The position numbers and the translations under genes were made by a program. A stretch of DNA of 64,000 nucleotides from Pedobacter deserti (GTDB taxonomy: Bacteria > Bacteroidota > Bacteroidia > Sphingobacteriales > Sphingobacteriaceae): positions 2,728,001-2,792,000 of the forward strand of contig NZ_JAFMZQ010000001.1 of NCBI RefSeq assembly GCF_024436415.1. Direction: 5' to 3'. The notes beneath the pieces are model-generated. The model worked only from the letters and a program-made list of their open reading frames with translations, searched no databases and was not told where the DNA came from. Shown one piece after another: positions 24,158-33,830 of this stretch; positions within the stretch are counted from its first letter, which is position 1, and each line of letters begins with the position of its first letter.

Positions 24158-25694
24158 GATGTAAAAGATTTAGGTTTTGGTCGCCAGCCTCCCGGGCAAC
24201 CCTCAACAGGGATCCGTTGGCTATGAGCTGATGAAGTGCCTTGATGTCGGTGCCAAAGATGCGGTCGCTCTTAGCGAAGGACACTTGCTGTCTGACAAAG
24301 GCATGGCAGGCTTCGAGGACCGGCGTAGACCGGAGCGGCCGTCTGAATTCAATGGCTTGCGCCGCATAAAGCAATTCTATCGCCTGGATATATTCGAGAT
24401 TGTCGATCACCTGGTGAAGTTTTCTTCCGCTGATAGAACCCATTGAAACGTGATCTTCCTGGCCTAGTGATGTAGGCACACTGTCTGCACTGGCCGGAAA
24501 GCAAAGCGTCTTGTTTTCGGTGACCAATGCGGCTGAAGTATATTGAGGAATCATAAAGCCAGAGTTTAATCCCGCGTCATCGATCAGCAGTTTTGGAAGT
24601 CCGTAACGCCCCTCCAGCATGAGATAGCAGCGGCGGTCGGCGATATTCCCGAGTTCAGCGCTGGCTAGGGCCGCATAGTCGAGCGGCAGAGCCAGGGGCT
24701 GTCCGTGGAAGTTGCCCCCGCTGATGGTGTCTTCTGCATTGAAGATGATGGGATTATCCGTAACTGAATTGAGCTCCAGGGCAACGGCGTCGCGCAAATG
24801 CGCCCAGGCCTGGCGCGAAGCCCCGTGTACCTGTGGCATACAGCGCAGGGAGTAAGGATCCTGCACGCGGTCACAGTCGGCATGCGCATCGCCAATTGCC
24901 GAGCCTTTAAGCAAATACTCAAGTCGGCCTGCCACGTATAAACAACCCGGAAAAGGCCGCAACTGATGCAGTCTCGGATCGAACGGCCGCGAAGAGCCCA
25001 TCAGGCCTTCAAGCGAAAGTGCACCTATCAGGTCGGCCGCGTCCAATGCCTGATGCATTCGCTGCACGGCACTCGTAGCGAAGGCAAGGATAAACTGTGT
25101 GCCATTGATCAGGGCCAGGCCCTCTTTAGGTCCGAGCACTATAGGTTTTAGCTGATGCTTCTGAAGTGCCTCTGCCGAGGGCATTCGCCGGCCTTTATCC
25201 CATACTTCTCCCAAACCTATCAGGGGCAGAAAAAGATGGCTTAAAGGCGCCAGGTCGCCCGAAGCGCCGACGGAACCTTTTTCAGGAACAACGGGTATCA
25301 CGTTTTGCTCAATATGCCAGATGATGCGCTGGAGCGTTTCAAGTGACACACCCGAAAATCCCATAGCAAGCGCATGTACTTTGGTGATGAGCATAAGTTT
25401 GGCTAGCTTCGGCGCGATGGGTTCACCTACACCGACGCTGTGGCTCTGCAAAATGTTGTACTGAAGCTGCCGGGTGTCCTCTTCTGAAATGCGCGTGTCG
25501 CAAAGCGGTCCGAAACCGGTGTTGATGCCATATACAATATTGTGATTGCTGACTATTTCGGTAACATAAGCGCGGGATTGCTTCACTTTTGCTATCGCCT
25601 CGGGCGAAAGGATACCACGGCGCTTCCCGTCTGCAAGCTCTAGCGCAATACTAGCTGTGAGCGTAGATGTCCCGTATTGAAATTCATTATGCAT
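24135..25694 (-). CDS. hutH: Histidine ammonia-lyase
   Basis: First step of histidine degradation: removes ammonia from histidine to give urocanate. The MIO prosthetic group forms from the Ala-Ser-Gly triad in [21 protein letters not shown] (about 142-162). Other family blocks: [15 protein letters not shown] with the catalytic Tyr, [36 protein letters not shown] and [28 protein letters not shown]. Length 519 is usual. It follows the MarR gene after only 4 bases, which ties regulator and pathway into one operon: marR-hutH-hutU-hutI-hutG. Confidence 0.97.
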   Translation of the reverse strand: MHNEFQYGTSTLTASIALELADGKRRGILSPEAIAKVKQSRAYVTEIVSNHNIVYGINTGFGPLCDTRISEEDTRQLQYNILQSHSVGVGEPIAPKLAKLMLITKVHALAMGFSGVSLETLQRIIWHIEQNVIPVVPEKGSVGASGDLAPLSHLFLPLIGLGEVWDKGRRMPSAEALQKHQLKPIVLGPKEGLALINGTQFILAFATSAVQRMHQALDAADLIGALSLEGLMGSSRPFDPRLHQLRPFPGCLYVAGRLEYLLKGSAIGDAHADCDRVQDPYSLRCMPQVHGASRQAWAHLRDAVALELNSVTDNPIIFNAEDTISGGNFHGQPLALPLDYAALASAELGNIADRRCYLMLEGRYGLPKLLIDDAGLNSGFMIPQYTSAALVTENKTLCFPASADSVPTSLGQEDHVSMGSISGRKLHQVIDNLEYIQAIELLYAAQAIEFRRPLRSTPVLEACHAFVRQQVSFAKSDRIFGTDIKALHQLIANGSLLRVAREAGDQNLNLLHHDTFGIY

Positions 25695-25698
25695 AGAT

Positions 25699-26199
25699 TT
25701 ATTTTTGGTTATTATGATTAAGCTGGCTGACGATGTCCTGTGCGAGGGGGCTTACTGCCAGCTTTTCCTCTGCAGCCGCAAGCACCTGCAATAAGGCTTT
25801 ACTAGCGGGATCGTTCTCAATTCTATGCTGGAGGACCTGGACGATGGCGTCCCATATAGGAATAAGCTTTTGGAGCAGCTGTTCGCCGTTTGCGGTGAGT
25901 CTGATCTGTTGCTTACGCGCATCATCTTTGCTCTTTTCTGAGATCACCAAACCCTTCTTTTGGAGCGTGCTAACGAGTTGACTTGAAGCAGAATGTGAAA
26001 CCATCATCGTCTCCGACAATTCCTGAATAGAGACCGGTTGGTGTTGTGAGAGTAAATAGAATGCGGGAAACCAGCTGGCATCAAATTCTATGTCCTGCTG
26101 CTTATAGACCGCATTAATTTCTGAAAGAAAATATTCACTCAGCCTTTTGAGCCTACTACCGAAGATGAGGTAACCGAGCGATTGGTAAAAGTTATCCAT
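25699..26199 (-). CDS. MarR-family regulator heading the hut operon
   Basis: Winged-helix repressor of 166 residues. The recognition part is VSIQELSETMMVSHSASSQLVSTLQKKGLV (about 56-85), and the wing EKSKDDARKQQIRLTANGEQLL (88-109). Flanking helices would form the dimer. It is the first gene of the hut operon and its own start codon lies inside one arm of a double palindrome, so autorepression, relieved by urocanate or another pathway intermediate, is the likely mode. In many proteobacteria the hut regulator is HutC (GntR family); here a MarR protein takes that place. Ligand is inferred, not seen. Confidence 0.9.
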   Translation of the reverse strand: MDNFYQSLGYLIFGSRLKRLSEYFLSEINAVYKQQDIEFDASWFPAFYLLSQHQPVSIQELSETMMVSHSASSQLVSTLQKKGLVISEKSKDDARKQQIRLTANGEQLLQKLIPIWDAIVQVLQHRIENDPASKALLQVLAAAEEKLAVSPLAQDIVSQLNHNNQK

Positions 26200-26248
26200 T
26201 TATATAAGTGCTTATACAAATATATGTAAGCACTTATATAAATACAAA
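26199..26248 (-). promoter_or_regulatory. hut operon promoter flanked by a double MarR operator
   Basis: Minus strand: TTTG (26248-26245), 20-base spacer, TATATTTG (26224-26217), a consensus promoter. A perfect 16-bp inverted repeat, TTTATATAAGTGCTTA (26199-26214) / TAAGCACTTATATAAA (26227-26242), brackets the -7 element. Each arm also contains its own near-dyad (TAAGTGCTTA), so two MarR dimers could bind, ~28 bases apart. Transcription should start near 26210, about 10 bases before the ATG. Confidence 0.82.
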
Positions 26249-26266
26249 TAGCGTCTTGATTATTAT

Positions 26267-27181
26267 TTATGACAAGGCATTCGGAGCAGGACCTCCGGCG
26301 GGTCGAGATTGCCTAGTCGGCAAAGGGATGAATTCCGAGTTATCTGTCGGCGGTAAAAGTATCCGCCCCTGCTTCCAGTCTTCTTTGGCCTGTTCAATTC
26401 TTTCTTTGCGACTAGAGACAAAGTTCCACCAGATGTATCTGTCGCCAAGATGTTCTCCACCTAACATCATCAGGGTGGTATGTCCAGCAGCGATCAGGAC
26501 AGGGTCCACACCCTTGCTGAACACGAGCAGTTGCCCCTCCGGATATTGCTTCCCGTTAACGATGACACTTCCGTGCGCAATATACACGCCTCTTTCGCCG
26601 TATCCAGGTGGTATACCGAATCTTGCCCCGGGTTCTAATACAACATGCAAATAGAACAATGGCGAAGTGGCTTCTACAGCACTTTTTAACCCAAAGGCAT
26701 CGCCGGCGATAAGCCGCAGCCATATGCCGCTGTCGGTAAACACAGGGAGCTGGTCGGCCGTAAAATTTCTGAAAGAAGGTTCTGCCTCTTCATCCTTTTC
26801 AGGCAGGGCTACCCAGGTCTGGATCATTTCGAGTTTCCCTCCTGCCCTAATCGCAGGATCCTCAAACCTTTCACTATGGGCAATGCCTTTTCCGGCTGTC
26901 ATCCAGTTTACCTCGCCCGGTTTGATCACCTGCTCTACACCAAGTGAATCCCGGTGAGTCACCTCGCCACTGAACAAATAACTGACGGTCGACAAGCCGA
27001 TATGCGGGTGCGGCAGGACATCGAGTTCGCTGCCGATTGACGCAGGCATGTTTACCGGTCCGCCATGGTCAACAAATATAAAGGGACCAACCATCCGCCG
27101 CAGTTGGTAAGGCAGGATACGCTTTACGGCAAAACCTTCCGTAATTTGCGCCTGTCGCGATGGTATCACAATGTCGAGCAT
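26267..27181 (-). CDS. Pirin-family cupin protein
   Basis: Double-cupin protein of 304 residues. The metal-site motif HPHIGLSTVSYLFSGEVTHRDS (H57, H59 region) and the pirin core KPGEVNWMTAGKGIAHSERF with the third His and a Glu are intact. A C-terminal cupin domain follows (YLHVVLEPGARFGIPPGY). Pirins bind iron and some act as quercetinase-like dioxygenases or redox sensors; the exact role here is unknown. It overlaps nothing: 3 bases separate it from the NTF2-like gene upstream, so the two form a small operon. The marR promoter follows 67 bases downstream. Confidence 0.92.
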   Translation of the reverse strand: MLDIVIPSRQAQITEGFAVKRILPYQLRRMVGPFIFVDHGGPVNMPASIGSELDVLPHPHIGLSTVSYLFSGEVTHRDSLGVEQVIKPGEVNWMTAGKGIAHSERFEDPAIRAGGKLEMIQTWVALPEKDEEAEPSFRNFTADQLPVFTDSGIWLRLIAGDAFGLKSAVEATSPLFYLHVVLEPGARFGIPPGYGERGVYIAHGSVIVNGKQYPEGQLLVFSKGVDPVLIAAGHTTLMMLGGEHLGDRYIWWNFVSSRKERIEQAKEDWKQGRILLPPTDNSEFIPLPTRQSRPAGGPAPNALS

Positions 27182-27183
27182 GC

Positions 27184-27540
27184 TTAGTATTCTACTACAT
27201 ACGAAGTTATTCTTACAATTTTGTCATTGCTGAAATGATACACATCGCAAAATCCTGATTGATATGGACTTCCGTCTGCTTTCGTTCCGTCTGCAGTACC
27301 TTCAACAGCGGCAACGTTGCCTTCAATAGTAATCTGACCGAACTTAAAGTTCATAACGGTGGGCATACTGCTGTCTTCCATGCCCGCCAGTTCCGCTTTA
27401 CTTCTAAAGGTTCTGTGACCATTTGAAGATGAATACATGTCCCAAACGCAATCGTCTGCCATGTAGTCCATAAATTTCTCCATTTCGTTGTTGACGAACA
27501 ATGCGTTAATTTCTTCGATCAATTCTCTTGTAGTTGCCAT
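27184..27540 (-). CDS. NTF2-like / SnoaL-like protein
   Basis: Small cytoplasmic alpha+beta barrel protein of 118 residues. The pattern LIEEINALFVNNEMEKFMDYMADDCVWDM at the start, a substitutable pocket region (KAELAGMED), and beta strands KFGQITIEGNVAAVEGTADGT and FCDVYHFSNDKIVRITSYVVEY match the SnoaL-like NTF2 superfamily, which includes isomerases, hydrolases and ligand-binding proteins. No catalytic residue can be named. Its stop lies 3 bases before the pirin start, suggesting co-expression with that cupin protein. Confidence 0.85.
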   Translation of the reverse strand: MATTRELIEEINALFVNNEMEKFMDYMADDCVWDMYSSSNGHRTFRSKAELAGMEDSSMPTVMNFKFGQITIEGNVAAVEGTADGTKADGSPYQSGFCDVYHFSNDKIVRITSYVVEY

Positions 27541-27655
27541 AACAATTTGTTTTGTTAATTAGTATTTAACCAAAGATAAGTTTCAGGGGTACATGTAGAA
27601 AGGGCCGATTACGTCAAAGTTGCGGGCATAAGCCGACGCCCAACGTTTTGGCCGG

Positions 27656-28300
27656 CTACAGATATTGACTGACAAAAGCTTTCTTCGTGATCATGTGCAG
27701 GTATGGATAACTTTCACCCAACTGCGGGCGCTGTTTGAGCTGATAAAGAAAATGCCCGCCAAGGTCAACAATAATAGGACAGGTCGCCTCGTACCATACG
27801 CGATGAGGCTGCTTCCAGCAAAAAGAATAATAGTAACTAGTAAAGGGTATGTTTCTTAATTCAGGATGATAAAAGTTAAGCGGCCGAGCTGCGCCCGAAT
27901 GCAACTCGGCCCGCCGGTAGACAGATAAATGCTCACCAAGGCAAAAATCATACGGATCCAGACGCGGATCATCCACATCGGGTAAATGCTTCAATATCTT
28001 GAAGCCCTTAAATTTTTTTCCGTTCAGCACCCATACCAATTTGGGATAAAAAGCTTCCCGGCTTCGCAGTTCGTCCAGACAGATCGGTGAATTCTGGAAT
28101 TCCAATGTTGTGCCGCATGATGTGAATATATCTGCCCGGTGTAAGTCCCCGAGAAGCTTATCGGGAAAGCTTACCTCACGGTATGATTCAGGAAAGAGAT
28201 CTTTCCATCCCTTGTGCCACGCACTTTCGCCCCTTATAAGGGGCTTTTTCTTACCAAGCATAGTGAAATTCAAATTTAAGAATATTGAATTTTCACGCAA
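27656..28300 (-). CDS. CoiA-like competence/nuclease domain protein, short form
   Basis: Protein of up to 214 residues (ATG 28300; an internal ATG at 28261 would give 201). The block ESAWHKGWKDLFPESYREV, then HRADIFTSCGTTLEFQNSPI with Asp and Glu-x-Gln, then SREAFYPKLVWVLNGKK matches the CoiA nuclease domain of the PD-(D/E)XK type, with likely catalytic D56 and E66. CoiA proteins help DNA processing in natural transformation. Usual relatives have an N-terminal Cys-rich zinc-binding part with a His motif; this one starts right at the nuclease domain, so it is a short variant or a 5'-truncated gene. It stands alone on the minus strand. Confidence 0.75.
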   Translation of the reverse strand: MRENSIFLNLNFTMLGKKKPLIRGESAWHKGWKDLFPESYREVSFPDKLLGDLHRADIFTSCGTTLEFQNSPICLDELRSREAFYPKLVWVLNGKKFKGFKILKHLPDVDDPRLDPYDFCLGEHLSVYRRAELHSGAARPLNFYHPELRNIPFTSYYYSFCWKQPHRVWYEATCPIIVDLGGHFLYQLKQRPQLGESYPYLHMITKKAFVSQYL

Positions 28301-28339
28301 AATATTGAGATGGATATCAAATGTTCATAATTCCGCTTC

Positions 28340-29560
28340 TCAATTTTTTTCTATCTTAAAAGCACCACCGCTTGTGTTATCGGGTCCGGTTTCGGGATTG
28401 GTTAATAGATATAATTCTCCGGACGCATCTTCACCGAAAGACGTTATCTTAAGGCCCTGAGGCAAATTGTTTAGCGCGAGGGTACCTCTGGCCCATTTGG
28501 TTCCGGTCTTTTGCAAATAAAAAACAGGTCCGGACCAGTCGGCAAATACATACTTACTTTTTAATACCGGGATCTTACCCCCGTTATACACATAACCACC
28601 GGTTACGGATACCCCTTCGCGATGACTGTATTCAGCAATCGGCATTTCCAGACCTGTAGTATCGCAGTCTTGAGCAGGATTATAACAATGCGTACCTTCC
28701 ATTAGTCTCCAACCATAATTGCCGCCTTTTCTCACAATATCTACCTCCTCCCAAGCCGATTGCCCCACATCACCCGCGAACATTTGTCCCGAGACCTTAT
28801 CGAATGAAAACCTCCAGGGGTTTCTAAAGCCAAACGCCCATATTTCCGGCTTTACGCCCGGTTTACCCACGAACGGATTGGTTTCCGGTACTTTGTACCC
28901 CTGATCGGTATTGACATCAATGCGAAGAATTTTACCATGCCATGTGCCCATATCCTGCCCGTTTCCAATCTCACCGTGTCTATCGCCCTGTCCTCCTCCG
29001 TCACCTAAAGAAACATATAGGAATCCATCAGGCCCGAACTGAATGCAGCCTCCATTATGATTGCCATCCGGCTCTTCTACAGTAAGTATCACACGGCCGA
29101 TTTCAGGATTAAGCGGTTCCGCTAAGGTATATTCGGCCAGAACACCCGTATGATTAAACTTTTGTGTTGACGGGGTGCTGTAATACACATAGAACTTTTT
29201 GTTCGACTTAAATTTCGGATGTAGAGCCAGGCCCAGCAATCCTCTTTCCTCATAGCCGTCGTTCATTCTGGTAAGCTGCCTTTTAAGATCGAGTATGACG
29301 GCATCACTCAGCTTCCCATTCTTGATGACACGTATTTTCCCGGTTTGCTCGCCAACCCATATCTCATTGTCGGCCGGAAACACGATGCACGTCGGAGCCT
29401 GTAGATCAGCGGCGACCTGCCGCGCTTTTAATGTAATTGGAGATAGCTTAATGGTGCTCGACACAGATCCAGACTGGGCATTAACGCTTAAAGCCGGAAT
29501 CATTGCTGGCATGATGAGGGAGTACACGAGCATTAAACTGATCTTTGATGGTAAATTCAT
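28340..29560 (-). CDS. PQQ-type soluble sugar dehydrogenase (glucose/sorbosone dehydrogenase fold)
   Basis: Exported protein of 406 residues (signal peptide to about residue 29, ...PALSVNAQ). It is a six-bladed beta-propeller of the GSDH family: LQAPTCIVFPADNEIWVGEQTGKIRVI opens it, the PQQ-site His lies in EEPDGNHNGGCIQFGPDGFLY, followed by VSLGDGGGQGDRHGEIGNGQD, WAFGFRNPWRFSFDKVSG, DVGQSAWEEVDIVRKGGNYGWRLMEG, and RHREGVSVTGG-type end blocks. Family members oxidise aldose sugars in the periplasm using PQQ, but many Bacteroidota paralogues have no proven activity, and no PQQ-synthesis gene is in this window. Confidence 0.9.
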   Translation of the reverse strand: MNLPSKISLMLVYSLIMPAMIPALSVNAQSGSVSSTIKLSPITLKARQVAADLQAPTCIVFPADNEIWVGEQTGKIRVIKNGKLSDAVILDLKRQLTRMNDGYEERGLLGLALHPKFKSNKKFYVYYSTPSTQKFNHTGVLAEYTLAEPLNPEIGRVILTVEEPDGNHNGGCIQFGPDGFLYVSLGDGGGQGDRHGEIGNGQDMGTWHGKILRIDVNTDQGYKVPETNPFVGKPGVKPEIWAFGFRNPWRFSFDKVSGQMFAGDVGQSAWEEVDIVRKGGNYGWRLMEGTHCYNPAQDCDTTGLEMPIAEYSHREGVSVTGGYVYNGGKIPVLKSKYVFADWSGPVFYLQKTGTKWARGTLALNNLPQGLKITSFGEDASGELYLLTNPETGPDNTSGGAFKIEKN

Positions 29561-29685
29561 TTCTAATATACTATGATGGCAAGATTAAGAAGTTCGTATA
29601 GACAAATCAAGACAGCACAGGTTTAAAACTACGCAATCGTTACCGGAAATGGCTGACACAGGATACTACACCGGCCAATAAAAGC

Positions 29686-30777
29686 CTACTCTAATTTGAG
29701 ATCGGCTTTCATGAGAAAAACATTGTAAGGATGCCACATTGACATCAGGAAATATAGTTCGCTACCGTTGGTTGATGAGGGATGGATAAAACCGCCGTAA
29801 AGCGCCGGGTAGTCGGCAGACTTAACCAATGATTGTGCCTCAGTCCAGGGCCCCGTAATTGAAGCAGCCGACCGCAGTACCAGTTCATGCCGTTTTTCAT
29901 CAAGGTAGACAACAACCCAGCGCTTATACCTTTGGTGCCAGGCGAGTGACAGTTCTCCAGCCGGCGCTGGAATGATCGGTGTTGCGGATGTCTCCTGATT
30001 TCTCAGCCATTTTACCCCGTTCCAGTAGTCGTAAGCCGATTTATCTTCCATATCGCGCTCCTTTACCCGGCTTAGGTGAATAGCTCCCTGCCTGCCCGAA
30101 ACGGTGCCCATCATATACACGTAACCATCCTTTTTTTCGTATGCAGCCTGGGCAAAATTGCTGCTCCCGCTAAACTCTACAGTCTTGCATTCCGTCCATG
30201 TGAGTGCATTGTCGGCCGACTTATATAAGCCAGATTTGTTGGTGGTCCAAGTTCCCGGAGGCCCCCATTTCCGGACCTCCATATAATGAACATAATCTTT
30301 CCCATTAGCGTGTATGGCTGCTGTCGGTATCGTTGTGTGGTTGCCGGTACCATCGGTGATATGCGGACTAGGGATGATTTCTTTGGCAACCATGTGATCA
30401 AAAGTGACGCCATCACCGAGGTGCTCATCAGTCGATATACCCACTACGTTGGAGCGCCAGTGGCCTGCCGGGCCAGGTCCGCCTTCTGGAGTCGGCTTCC
30501 AGTCAGCACCATAGGTATCTCCAAACCAGAAGCCGGTTTTACCATTGCCCATGCGCCATGCTATACCTAGATCGGTGCCGCCGATATCGTATTTTTTTAC
30601 CGTCTCGTTGGCATTGGGAAGGTCTTCACCAGGCAGACTATTGCCGGTGAGGCGGGCAACACGTATCACATTTACAGGTTTCAAGACGTTCTTGAGGTTG
30701 CCCAATTGCTGCGCTGCACTGAATAAGGGCGCGGCAAGAAGAAAAGCTAGGCTAAGCTTCACAATATTTGGTTTCAT
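29686..30777 (-). CDS. DUF4185 secreted protein
   Basis: Exported protein of 363 residues from the ATG at 30777 (signal MKPNIVKLSLAFLLAAPLFSAAQQ); the frame is open 10 codons further to 30807 but that part lacks signal character. DUF4185 pattern: VARLTGNSLPGEDLPNANET, DIGGTDLGIAWRMGNGKTGFWFGDTYG, RSNVVGISTDEHLGDGVTFD, WTECKTVEFSGSSNFAQAAY and YGGFIHPSSTNGSELYFLMSMWHPYNVFLM. DUF4185 is related to five-bladed propeller glycosidase-like folds; the function is unknown, with a sugar-related role probable. It lies 43 bases behind the SNF2 gene. Confidence 0.85.
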   Translation of the reverse strand: MKPNIVKLSLAFLLAAPLFSAAQQLGNLKNVLKPVNVIRVARLTGNSLPGEDLPNANETVKKYDIGGTDLGIAWRMGNGKTGFWFGDTYGADWKPTPEGGPGPAGHWRSNVVGISTDEHLGDGVTFDHMVAKEIIPSPHITDGTGNHTTIPTAAIHANGKDYVHYMEVRKWGPPGTWTTNKSGLYKSADNALTWTECKTVEFSGSSNFAQAAYEKKDGYVYMMGTVSGRQGAIHLSRVKERDMEDKSAYDYWNGVKWLRNQETSATPIIPAPAGELSLAWHQRYKRWVVVYLDEKRHELVLRSAASITGPWTEAQSLVKSADYPALYGGFIHPSSTNGSELYFLMSMWHPYNVFLMKADLKLE

Positions 30778-30820
30778 ACAATGTGCTAAATGGTTATATA
30801 GCACCAATAATAATGATATT

Positions 30821-33772
30821 TTACGAAAGCAGGTTTAGCAAATCATCTTTTGTGAGCGACTTAAAGATGGATTCTTCGGTGCGGATCAGGTTGTCTGCTA
30901 AATTTCTTTTATGTTGCTGCATGGTCATGATCTTTTCTTCTACCGTATCGGGACAAATGAGGCGAATGGCCATGACATGCTTATCCTGACCTATCCGGTA
31001 TGCGCGGTCAATCGCTTGATTTTCGACCGCAGGATTCCACCATGGATCTACGAGATACACATAATCAGCACGTGTAAGGTTAAGTCCGACACCTCCGGCT
31101 TTAAGGCTTATGAGGAACACCCGGACTTTGGGGTCATCCTGAAACAAGGATACAGCAGCTTCGCGGTCGCGTGTTTGTCCTGTAAGATACGCGTATCCCA
31201 CCTGCCGGCTTTCCAACTGTGCTTTGATCAAATCGAGCATGGTAACAAACTGCGAAAAGACAAGTATTTTATGTTCAGGCGATTTATTTTCAATCTGCTC
31301 CAGCAAAACATCCATCTTTACTGAAGCGTCCCCATAGTATTTGTCTTTGGCTAGTAAGGCTGGCGAATTACATATCTGCCGCAACCTGGTGATACCCTGA
31401 AGCACATGCATACTGCTTTTAAGCAATTCATCTTCCGAGCGGCCCATCAGGTACTCCCGTATCTCTTCCCGGGCAGCGTCATATATCTCTCGCTGCTGTG
31501 CGCCCATCTCACAGTAAATGATCATCTCTGTCTTTTCCGGTAATTCCCGCGCTACTTGTTCTTTCGTACGCCGTAAGATGAAGGGCTTGATGCGGTGCTG
31601 CAGTTCTTTAGCGCGTCTGCTGTCCTTAAACTGGTCGATAGGCACAGAATAAAGCTGTTTAAAATGCATTTTCGAACCAAGCAAACCAGGGCAAGCGAAC
31701 GATAGCTGACCGTACAAATCAAAGGTATTGTTCTCAACAGGCGTACCTGTCAATACCACTTTGTTTCGCGACTGGAGTAAGCGAGCCGCTTTATATCGCT
31801 GCGAGTCGGGGTTCTTGATGGTCTGAGATTCGTCGAGAAAAATATAATTGAAGCGGTATGTTTTTAAATAGCTGATATCGGATAACAGTGTTCCGTAGCT
31901 GGTGAGAATTACTTCGCACTGATCAAAGTGATTCGTTTGCTTCGCTCTCCCAGCGCCGTAGTGCGTGTAAACTTTCAGTGCAGGGCCAAACTTACGAAGC
32001 TCCTGCTGCCAGTTAAAGATAAGCGATGCCGGGACAACAATTAGGTTGGTATTTGGGTGACCGAGTCCCTGAGCGCTGATCTTTTCGCCCTGCGACAGTA
32101 TAAAGGCAATGACCTGTATCGTTTTTCCAAGTCCCATATCGTCGGCCAGACAAGCGCCGAAATTGAAGTCGTCCAGAAAATTTAACCAGTTGAGCCCCTC
32201 CTGCTGATAGGCCCTGAGCTTGGCCTGCAATCCGGACGGCACAGGTACCGGGCTTATAGCCTCGAAATTTGCGAGCCTGGTTCTAAGCGCCGATAGATCC
32301 TGGCGCGCTTGCTCGTCGAGCATATGATCTTCATAAAGTTCGTGCACGGAAAGATAATTGACGCGGGCTGTACGGATTACTTCCTCTGAAACTTCCCCGG
32401 CGCCGAAATAGTCTTCGAACCGCCTAATCCACTCGACCGGCAGAATACCCATGGTACCATCGTCGAGCTGCACAAAATGGCTCTTGTTCCGTATAGATTT
32501 ATGCAGGTGCTTTAGCGCAACGGTCTGCTTGTTGAATTTAACTTTGACAGCAGTTTCGAACCAATCCATACCACTGTTTACTTTAATGTCGATCTCCGGC
32601 TTATACTGGCTAAGCTTGTTACCCTTCAACGCATTGAAACCAAGGATAGCTATGCCCCGGCTGCGCCAGGCAGCAAAGGCCTCGAGGAACCAGTCGGCAT
32701 CCAGAAAATGCTTGCGGTGCATGTAGAAACAGTCTGTCACGAATACATTTTGGTCGTCGAACTGGTTTACCTGTTCCTGAAAATAAGGATGTGCATGCAT
32801 GATGTTGGCCAGGAACTGCAATTCGCGGTCTTCATCACGTTTTAAGGTGAAGGCCTTACCAAACTTATCTTTAGAACGGATTTGCTTTCTGGATAATACG
32901 GGGATTTCCAGGGAGCCATACTTCATAACCGGGGTGAGCAGAACAAAATCTTCTGATTCAGACAGGTAAATGATCTGTTCGTTTTCAAGATCAAAACCTT
33001 GCTCTTCGATCTGCATTTTGGTAGCACGTTTAAGATAGGAATAGTCGACCCGGACTTTTTCCTCCATGGGCGACAGCACGCTTTGCTGAAACACCTCATA
33101 TTCATCCCCACCTATGATAATGGAACTACCCTGGTTTTTAAAGAAATCGATGATGCTCAATACATAAGGGTTATCAACCAGATAAAGATGATTATCTACT
33201 TGTATAAAATAGTTGTATTTTAATTGAATATCTGACAGCATATAAAGTGTTTGTCCCACTTTTATCCTGCCTGATATCTCGAAATCTTCATTCTTTTGAT
33301 TGACTGTGATCCGGAGATCAGGTTTGAGAATACTCAACCGGGCTGCAACGATGGAGCTTGATGTAATAGACGACGACTTATTGGCGTTGTGGAGGTAAAC
33401 CGGCAAAGACAAAGGATTGGCGGCTACCGCCTTTAGTGCTTCCAAATCAGCTTCTGCCCTGCCTTCTGCATAATTATTTCGGAACCTCGAGACGCCACTA
33501 TAGAATTTGAGTTCGGCTGGCTGCTGCGTTTTCCATACACTATCCAGCGGATCAAGGATTATAAGGGGATTTTTGAGTTTGCCTGTCTGCGAAACCGGCG
33601 CTTCAGCCAATTCTATCACCAAATTCCGGTAGAAACGGTGCTGACTGAATATCAGCACCGTAATATGACCTTCCTTCTGCAAAGAACGCGGCATAGCGGC
33701 CGATCTGGCTGTAGCTATTGCCTTTTTAAGCAGGCCGAAATCGTATTTCTTTTGACTGTCCTCTTGGTTCAT
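30821..33772 (-). CDS. SNF2-family DNA-dependent ATPase/helicase
   Basis: Large cytoplasmic motor protein of 983 residues. The ATPase core begins near 525: motif I DDMGLGKTIQVIAF, motif Ia NLIVVPASLIFNWQQEL, motif II DESQTIKN, motif III VVLTGTPVENNTFDLY, then helicase lobe 2 with VFSQFVTMLDLIKAQL, ISLKAGGVGLNLTRADYVYLVDPWWNP and QAIDRAYRIGQD (motif VI). The N-terminal half carries the poorly conserved region found in bacterial SNF2 proteins, without a visible SWIM zinc motif. Such ATPases remodel DNA-protein complexes; no restriction or methylase gene is nearby, so a defence role is not indicated. Confidence 0.95.
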   Translation of the reverse strand: MNQEDSQKKYDFGLLKKAIATARSAAMPRSLQKEGHITVLIFSQHRFYRNLVIELAEAPVSQTGKLKNPLIILDPLDSVWKTQQPAELKFYSGVSRFRNNYAEGRAEADLEALKAVAANPLSLPVYLHNANKSSSITSSSIVAARLSILKPDLRITVNQKNEDFEISGRIKVGQTLYMLSDIQLKYNYFIQVDNHLYLVDNPYVLSIIDFFKNQGSSIIIGGDEYEVFQQSVLSPMEEKVRVDYSYLKRATKMQIEEQGFDLENEQIIYLSESEDFVLLTPVMKYGSLEIPVLSRKQIRSKDKFGKAFTLKRDEDRELQFLANIMHAHPYFQEQVNQFDDQNVFVTDCFYMHRKHFLDADWFLEAFAAWRSRGIAILGFNALKGNKLSQYKPEIDIKVNSGMDWFETAVKVKFNKQTVALKHLHKSIRNKSHFVQLDDGTMGILPVEWIRRFEDYFGAGEVSEEVIRTARVNYLSVHELYEDHMLDEQARQDLSALRTRLANFEAISPVPVPSGLQAKLRAYQQEGLNWLNFLDDFNFGACLADDMGLGKTIQVIAFILSQGEKISAQGLGHPNTNLIVVPASLIFNWQQELRKFGPALKVYTHYGAGRAKQTNHFDQCEVILTSYGTLLSDISYLKTYRFNYIFLDESQTIKNPDSQRYKAARLLQSRNKVVLTGTPVENNTFDLYGQLSFACPGLLGSKMHFKQLYSVPIDQFKDSRRAKELQHRIKPFILRRTKEQVARELPEKTEMIIYCEMGAQQREIYDAAREEIREYLMGRSEDELLKSSMHVLQGITRLRQICNSPALLAKDKYYGDASVKMDVLLEQIENKSPEHKILVFSQFVTMLDLIKAQLESRQVGYAYLTGQTRDREAAVSLFQDDPKVRVFLISLKAGGVGLNLTRADYVYLVDPWWNPAVENQAIDRAYRIGQDKHVMAIRLICPDTVEEKIMTMQQHKRNLADNLIRTEESIFKSLTKDDLLNLLS

Positions 33773-33830
33773 CTATCATCAGCATAGCGCTGAAGCGCAA
33801 ATATAACTGATTATTACAGACGCAGGGCTG

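Noticed and set aside
28229..28244. Palindrome GCCCCTTATAAGGGGC followed by T5, looks like a plus-strand terminator
   Set aside because: It lies inside the coding sequence for the start of the CoiA-like protein, and no plus-strand gene ends there; it encodes the KKKPLIRG stretch.
30821..33772. SNF2 protein as part of a defence island
   Set aside because: No nuclease, methylase or other defence gene adjoins it in this window; single SNF2 genes are common in Bacteroidota.
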